64,000 bases of DNA from contig CM022298.1 in the NCBI GenBank assembly GCA_011799875.1, positions 194,702,423 through 194,766,422 of the forward strand, given 5' to 3'. This DNA comes from Thinopyrum elongatum (lineage: Eukaryota > Streptophyta > Magnoliopsida > Poales > Poaceae). Every line of letters starts with the position of its first letter. Within the stretch, counting starts at the first letter, position 1. This document shows positions 58,394 through 64,000 of this stretch, piece by piece. The position numbers and the translations under genes are program-made. The notes beneath the pieces are model-generated. The model saw only the letters and a program-made list of their open reading frames with translations. It did no database searches and was not told where the DNA came from.

Positions 58394-59005
58394 GTTTCAT
58401 TTTCATTTTCGTGGGTAATGCATTTGTATACCAATGCCGATATACCTGGTGGTGTGGGTATGATACCTGTTTCATGGGGTCCGTTAACAATGAAAAACGA
58501 GAACGAACATACAAATATAGAACGGATGAGTAAAAACGATTCATTATGCCATTGTTGTGTTGTTCTTCATAGTTCTTGTTTCTTTTTACCTTCTTGTCCC
58601 TTGAAAAAGAACATCCACCTTTAAGCATCATTTTAGTCTGGGAAAGGGAAAAGATCATCTTCTGTTCTTACAGATTGAAGGTCTTGAAAGATATCAACAC
58701 CCGCAGCACTATATTTACTGCAAAAACTACAGTTTCGGTTGAAAAAGTTCACTTTCTTACATATTTGGTTACGATCTTGTTTCTTTCAGCACAATCTTTT
58801 AATGTCTCATATAGTTGGGGAATCTCATCTTTGATGTTCATTATCCTGGAACAACTTTTCTGTTCGACAAATTGAGTCAGTCGAATATGAAATGGTATGA
58901 ACTGAAATCTTACTATGGAGGTGAAAAAAGTGTCTGCATCCTCACTATAACTTGGTTTGGTAAGAGCATCACCTGCGTACGGAGGCAACACTGCCTCTAA
59001 GGTAG
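58394..59005. other. Spacer with an unrecognised minus-strand ORF
   Basis: A minus-strand frame (58749-59030) reads FIPFHIRLTQFVEQKSCSRI, IKDEIPQLYETLKDCAERNK; no domain recognised. It could be a gene fragment carried by a transposon. No splice sites were resolved. Confidence 0.3.
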
Positions 59006-59420
59006 GTCTCACATGTCCTGCCTCTAACATGACAATCTTGTAGTGTTGGCATAACTCTTGGTCCCACCACTGCCTCTAAACCAGGTCATTTTATTTGCAA
59101 CATGTACCACTTATATGTGTTCACCTGTAGATATTTTGCTATTCTATTCATTAGAGGTGTCCCCTAATTTTTTTTTTCTTCCTTAAGAGGGAGTTGTGCA
59201 CAATGTATAGAAGCAACCTTAGAGGCAGGAAGAGCATACACTTGGGTGCTCCAACTGGTTACTAAAAACATCGACAGTGTATGATTTTTGCTACCTCTAA
59301 GCCCCTCATCCCCCTTTTAAAGACGGCCTCTATACATTGCACCACTTGCTTCTAGTATCGCCACTAACCTTAGAGGGTGCCTCCAACAAATAAAAAATTC
59401 AACCGGTCTCGTTTGTAAGC
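59006..59420. repeat. Repeat shared with 49019-49262
   Basis: GGTCTCACATGTCCTGCCTCTAACATGACAATC onward. Phrases such as GCCTCTAA/TTAGAGGC recur in both orientations, which suggests a degraded inverted-repeat transposon. Longer on both sides than the copy at 49 kb. Confidence 0.6.
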
Positions 59421-60786
59421 CTTAGGGAGACCTAAGAAAGTCCAAGAGAATGGTGGTTTGTTGAACATATGTGGTGCTATTCAACCATTTTTTCTTCAAA
59501 AAATAACCATGCAGGGTTGCGTGCCTCCATACATGTACACTAAAAAGGGCAAAAACCGACGAACACACAGGACATACGCATCGGTAGGTAACAAGAGGTT
59601 GGTAGGCGGGGAAGAACCGGCAAAGGCACAATCCCTTCGGAAGAATCTCTCACGTAGAATGTGTAAAAAAAAAAGGACTCCCAAACAAGGGATGCACTGA
59701 TGAAAATCACAGTGCCCTTTGGGCAAACACACGAGGTCGCCATGAAAGCTGTCCATCCATGATCCATCCATGCACCCTACCCTCGTCGTCGTAGCTGCAT
59801 GCATGTCTAGCAAGCGGCCAGCAGCGGCACTCAGCAGGCAGGCAGGCAGGCATGCACCACTGCAGCAGCGAGCGCCTGCACTGCGCTGCGCTTGCATGCA
59901 TATGGCCTGGACTCTTGCCGGTGCAATTATTTTCCCGTCGAATCCAACCAAAAGTGTGCGCCTGCCCTTTTCGCCATGTGAACCTGCCTTGTTTTCTTGC
60001 TTCTCTAGCCCTCGCCCCTTAGGTTAGTTTGGCGGCCGTGCCCGTGAGCCGTAGCCGGCAGCCGCGTAATGTACGTGAGTCCGAGCTGACGTACGTACGT
60101 GCCTTGCCGGCTGGATCCACATCTTCCGTAAGAACACACAACGGAGGACGAAAAATAGTAGTAATCCATGTTGGTCTGTTGCTTTCAGCCGTTCTGTTAA
60201 CACAATCATACACATCACATGGGCACTTGATAGACATCCTCTCGGTTTGTCGCTTGATGGATGCTGGCGATTTTAGTTGTTTATCTTCACAATTGACCCC
60301 GGTTTCGCTGCTCAATTTCAGCACAGTTCATAGCCCTTTTTCCTATTCCACTACTTCAATTTCTTAGAAGAATATGTGCATGAATGTTGATGGAGAAGAA
60401 TGGGATGCCGGATGTGTTGACTTGGTTGCGACGGATTGAGCTGGAAGCCACAATACGAGCACTAGTACTAAACCTTCCATTCCATCCACTATAGTAAATC
60501 TCAAGATAAGAAAACCCCATTCAATACAGCGTATAGTCAGAAGAATTCAGAGTCCAACCCAATCCAAGACCAACACCGGAAATGCGGCGGTCAATCAAAG
60601 TTAGGCACCGCAAGTGCTACCCGCACAAATCAGCGCAGCCAATCGGTAAACTCGCTTACGATGTGAACTCCACCTGCGTGCACAAAAATGGAGTCAGCAC
60701 TCGCTCCCTGCCACGCACTCAGGTCTAACCTTATTCATTGTAGCCATCCTATTCCTCCTGCACTTTTTACAGGTGATGGATGGATG
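59421..60786. other. Intergenic, no gene supported
   Basis: Contains a CAGGCAGGCAGGCATGCA-like short repeat near 59840 and several short frames without recognised domains. No RNA gene or transposon terminus seen. Confidence 0.4.
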
Positions 60787-61206
60787 GGACACAGATCAGG
60801 TGACATGCACCTTTTGCATGTCATGCACCTTTTGCATGTCACCATGTGACATGCGGCCTAAATTCAAATTTAAACATTACGAAAAAATCTGAAAAAAATC
60901 ATGCATGTTCACAGCACATATTAAGATAACCCCTGAAAATTTCAGATCAAAATTCGAAACATACATCGAGAAACAAAAAAGAGAAATCTGTCATGAATAG
61001 TTCCTGAATGGTTCTCTGTAGACTATTCACATCTGAGTTTCTCTTTTTTGTTTCTTGATGTATGTTTCGAATTTTGATCTGAAATTTTGAGGGGTTATCT
61101 TAATATGTGCTGTGAACATGCATGATTTTTTTCAGATTTTTTCAGAATGTTTAAATTTGAATTTAGGCCGCATGTCACACGGTGACATGTCACCTGATCT
61201 GTGTCC
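60787..61206. mobile_element. 420-bp hairpin MITE with 9-bp target duplication
   Basis: Starts GGACACAGATCAGGTGACATG and ends with the inverse, CATGTCACCTGATCTGTGTCC. The arms stay nearly perfect inward through GCGGCCTAAATTCAAATTT and TTTCAGATCAAAATTCG to a small centre near 61000. The flanks are GGATGGATG on both sides (60778-60786 and 61207-61215), a 9-bp duplication as for Mutator-type MITEs; the duplication is itself a short repeat, so the exact frame is uncertain. The left arm has an 18-bp motif CATGCACCTTTTGCATGT in two tandem copies, unmatched on the right. Confidence 0.85.
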
Positions 61207-61776
61207 GGATGGATGGCTAGCTAGTGTGCCACCAAACCGCACGCAAAAAGTTGGCATCTTTGCACGTCTTCCAAGGGCTAACACTTGGTTAGCCACTTTT
61301 CTTCAGAAATCAGAATAGAATAACGCATGCTGGTAGTACTCCACTGGTGTTAACAAGGCTCACACATGCGCAGCACACCTAAGTTATTGAGTCCCACAGA
61401 GAGGTTGGTGACATGGGAGGAACAAAATAATTTGAGGCACAAGAGAATCCACCCAACCCAACCAAACAGGCCTGTTTCTCTTCAGAAACTTGACCACACG
61501 CCTCCCCAGAACAGACTCAGACCAACATCTCTCCGAGGCAGAGAATAAACCCACATGTCAAACACTTGCCTTGCCTTACCTAGAGTTAATCAACTCCTCG
61601 AACCAAAACTCAGAACAAAAACCAAGAAAAAAAATCACAAAAAAGATATGGAAAAAAGAAGGCGGCTCCGCTTGGGTGTGAATGAACTAATTTACTGGAT
61701 AATACATAGGCGTCAAGGGGGTGCGTGTTGTCTTGTTGTTAGGGCTTGGATGGCATTTCATTTCATTTCTTGGAGG
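61207..61776. other. 3' flank of the neprosin-domain gene
   Basis: Holds the presumed 3' UTR of the minus-strand gene and intergenic sequence. No other gene seen; frames such as 61555-62193 (+) are shadows of the neprosin exon. Confidence 0.5.
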
Positions 61777-64000
61777 CTATGGACAGTTGGGGTTCTTGCC
61801 GGGGCCCCCGTAGTAGAAGTAGGTGCCCCAGTCGCCATTGTTGCCGTTCTGCACGTCGTAGCAGTTGGACTGCTCGGTGAAGGAGCCGATCCCCCGCGGC
61901 GCCTTGAGGTTGTTGGACGAGTCCACCACCTGGATGTTCTTGAAGTAGCTCGACTTGCCGAACCCCTCCTCCGGGAAGTGGCCGCTGCCCATCTGGGTGG
62001 ACGTGTGGCTGCCGTCGGGCTCCGTGTTCACCACCTCGCCGCCCCACTCGATCATCGACGCGCTGTCCGCCAGGTACGAGAAGAGGAAGGACGGCCAGTA
62101 GCCCAGCACGTAGTCGTTGCCGAACTGCAGCCACCAGTTGCCCTGCTTTGGGTCCTGCATTTTTGCAACCGTGATTTGCGCGCGCATAGTTAGTTATGCG
62201 GATATGATCATGATCAGGAGATAGATGTAGGTTAGCTGCCTTTTCTGTGCTATCATCATAGTATCATGCACGAGCAAAAAATAAAGCTAATAAGTGCTCG
62301 TCCATTATAATGCACTATGAAAAAGGTGGCCCCCTTTCATGAAAATGCTTTGAAACTGCTTTTGAAAATGACCAGGGAATAAGATCTTGTTGCCTATGCT
62401 AGTGGCAAATGATAACACAATGGCACATGGCAATGCCGGTGGCAAGTGTTTTTCTTTTTCTTTTTGCCTAGCAGAAGAGACATATTTCAAAATTTCGATT
62501 GCAGGGATGATAATATTATATGACAGCAGACGCATGAACACAGGAGGAATATTCTTGAATTTTCAAGTGTAAACTAGCAAGCATCAGCGCGTGTGTTGGC
62601 AGGCATAGATCCAATACTACTACTACTTGTGTGAGGACAACTGTGAGAGCGTCCACTGTCCAAAAAAGAGGACAGAGCCACGGTGGTTGTGGCCTTGACA
62701 TAAGCCTCGAGAAAGACCAAGAAACAGGTGGGCATGCACCATGCATGTATGTATAGATTCCTCCGGCCCCATTCACGAATCTGATCGGCATGTGAGGGGC
62801 TCTTGTAATTTACCTTCCATACCAAAATGTTGATATCATATTGGGAGCCACCATAGTTGGAGATAGGGAAGATGCTGGCGCCCATGGCTATCTGGTTGTT
62901 TGTCTGGATGAACCCCGAGCAGAGCAGGTTGTAGCACCCTGTTGCCTGATACGCATCGCTCTACAGTATTCAAAACAGCAATACAAAAAGTCAGTACTCA
63001 GTGCCATCAGGCCATTCCAAATTATAGGTATGTATGGTTGTAGATCTAAGCAAGAGGACAAGAGGGGATTTGGAAGGAATGTGATGTTTATCTTACAGTC
63101 CAGTAGGTGAAGAGTCTGGTGTTGTTATCTCCATACAAGTCTGGGCTGACCTGGAATTTTGTAGAGCACAGGAATGAGCCACAAGGGAAGAGACTAACTA
63201 CAGGGGCACAGCTTAATTAATCCAGCATCATAAGCAATCTTATCACTTACTAGCTCCTAAAAACAGTAGCAAGTGCTGCTAGTGTATACAGCTCAGAGAG
63301 AGAAACATCAGAGATAATGGAGAATAAGTCTAGCTTCTACTACCAAAGTGTAAGGGTCCTTTCACCAGTGCACATATCATTATTGCAACACAGAGGAAAT
63401 TATTGAACGCATGCTGCAGGGAGGAAATGCTCCTCATAATTGAGAGCATGGAAGGAGGAGGAGAACAAAATTGGAAGCTGAAGCACAACATTTAATGTAA
63501 CTTTTTGACTACTATAGGTGGATTTTCCCCCCATCTCATGTATATGTCTGAGCTCTCACCTGCCACCCTGCTTCAATGCTGTTGAGGTCCTGCCCAAAGG
63601 AACCCCCCAGGATCCAAAGCTGGGAGAGGCTGAACTCGTTGCCCTGCTGAATGCTTGGCTGCCACACATTGATGGTGGCCTTGGCTCCATAGTACTTATC
63701 CCCCTCCACATATGCTATGGCATGCTGAGACAGAGTCAAATGATAGGGTTAAATGCCAATGACCACTTGAACAAGCTAGTTTACTTGCTGAATCTTGAAT
63801 GGAGCATTGTTGTACCTGGTGGCCGTTCTCATTGAGCATGGCAGGGTCGACGGACGAGGGGTTTGGGGTGCTCAGGTGCATCTTCTTGCCATACCTCTTG
63901 ATGGAGCTGGCCCTGAAGACATCCTCCTTCTTGGTCCTCCTGATTGGGATGGTGTTCTCTTGGCACAGGCCGTTCTGGTGCCACATTTGGGTGATTGTCT
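61777..64000 (-). CDS. Neprosin-domain (DUF239) protein, 5' end beyond the window
   Basis: Minus-strand exons 64000(partial)-63816, 63724-63560, 63150-63097, 62960-62814, 62154-61777; all introns GT-AG and all phases agree, giving about 308 visible residues. The first visible part, MWHQNGLCQENTIPIRRTKK followed by SIKRYGKKM and NENGHQ, is the end of the neprosin activation-peptide region (DUF4409). HAIAYVEGDKYYGAKATINV starts the neprosin domain, which continues through GSFGQDLNSIEAGWQVSPDL, GCYNLLCSGFIQTNNQIAMG, PKQGNWWLQFG and VLGYWPSFLFSYL, to FYYGGPGKNPNCP at the C-terminus. Neprosins are secreted glutamic-type prolyl endopeptidases in pitcher plants; most plant relatives have unknown substrates. 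Any signal peptide and the start codon lie outside the window. No lesions seen. Confidence 0.9.

Noticed and set aside
61763..62193. Long plus-strand frame opposite the neprosin gene (61555-62193) and a second minus frame (61763-62134)
   Set aside because: Both are shadows of the last neprosin exon, which has clear family motifs and matched splice phases.

Overview
This window is nuclear DNA from a large-genome grass, most probably the wheat/barley tribe (Triticeae). It shows plant intron-rich genes with GT-AG splicing, monocot-type GC-rich first exons, several Stowaway MITEs, CACTA, Mutator and PIF/Harbinger elements, and Ty1/copia and Ty3/gypsy LTR elements of types I associate with Triticeae. 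There are no bacterial operons, CRISPR arrays or tRNA/rRNA genes that I can support.

Three intact host genes sit near the edges. (1) 1665-7491 (+): a 12-exon chloroplast HugZ-like FMN-binding split-barrel protein with a DUF2470 domain, with one GC-AG intron. (2) 9459-13327 (+): a 15-exon nucleotide-sugar (CMP-sialic acid transporter-like) transporter. (3) 61777->64000 (-): a neprosin-domain (DUF239) protein, its 5' end cut by the window edge.

Between them lies about 48 kb of mostly transposon-derived DNA. From left to right: a PIF/Harbinger element with a frameshifted transposase split by a 2.6-kb solo LTR with 5-bp target duplication (14.3-19.1 kb); a gypsy-type LTR (20-21.7 kb); a gene-carrying CACTA-like region (about 22-33.2 kb) with remnants of a B3-domain gene, an unknown 178-aa ORF, an F-box/FBD gene and a 3'-5' exonuclease-like gene, plus a tandem array with a period near 340 bp; a Sabrina-like LTR and flank (33.4-37.2 kb); an inverted copia fragment (37.2-40.25 kb); a near-complete but defective copia element (40.25-49.0 kb); a CACTA remnant (49.4-50.86 kb); a partial duplicate of the 3' third of the transporter gene (50.9-54.6 kb); a 3.5-kb Mutator-type element with 9-bp target duplications whose interior is a 17-copy minisatellite (54.85-58.38 kb); and a 420-bp hairpin MITE with 9-bp target duplications (60.8-61.2 kb).

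The most informative structure is the segmental duplication of the transporter locus. Its two copies (11651-14288 plus 19211-19527, and 50863-54596) differ by clean insertions, which orders many of the transposition events. The most unusual single items are the 269-bp LTR retroelement with 74-bp LTRs in the duplicated intron, the minisatellite-filled Mutator-type element, and the CACTA-like region with four captured gene remnants. I see no sign of a wholly new enzymatic system.
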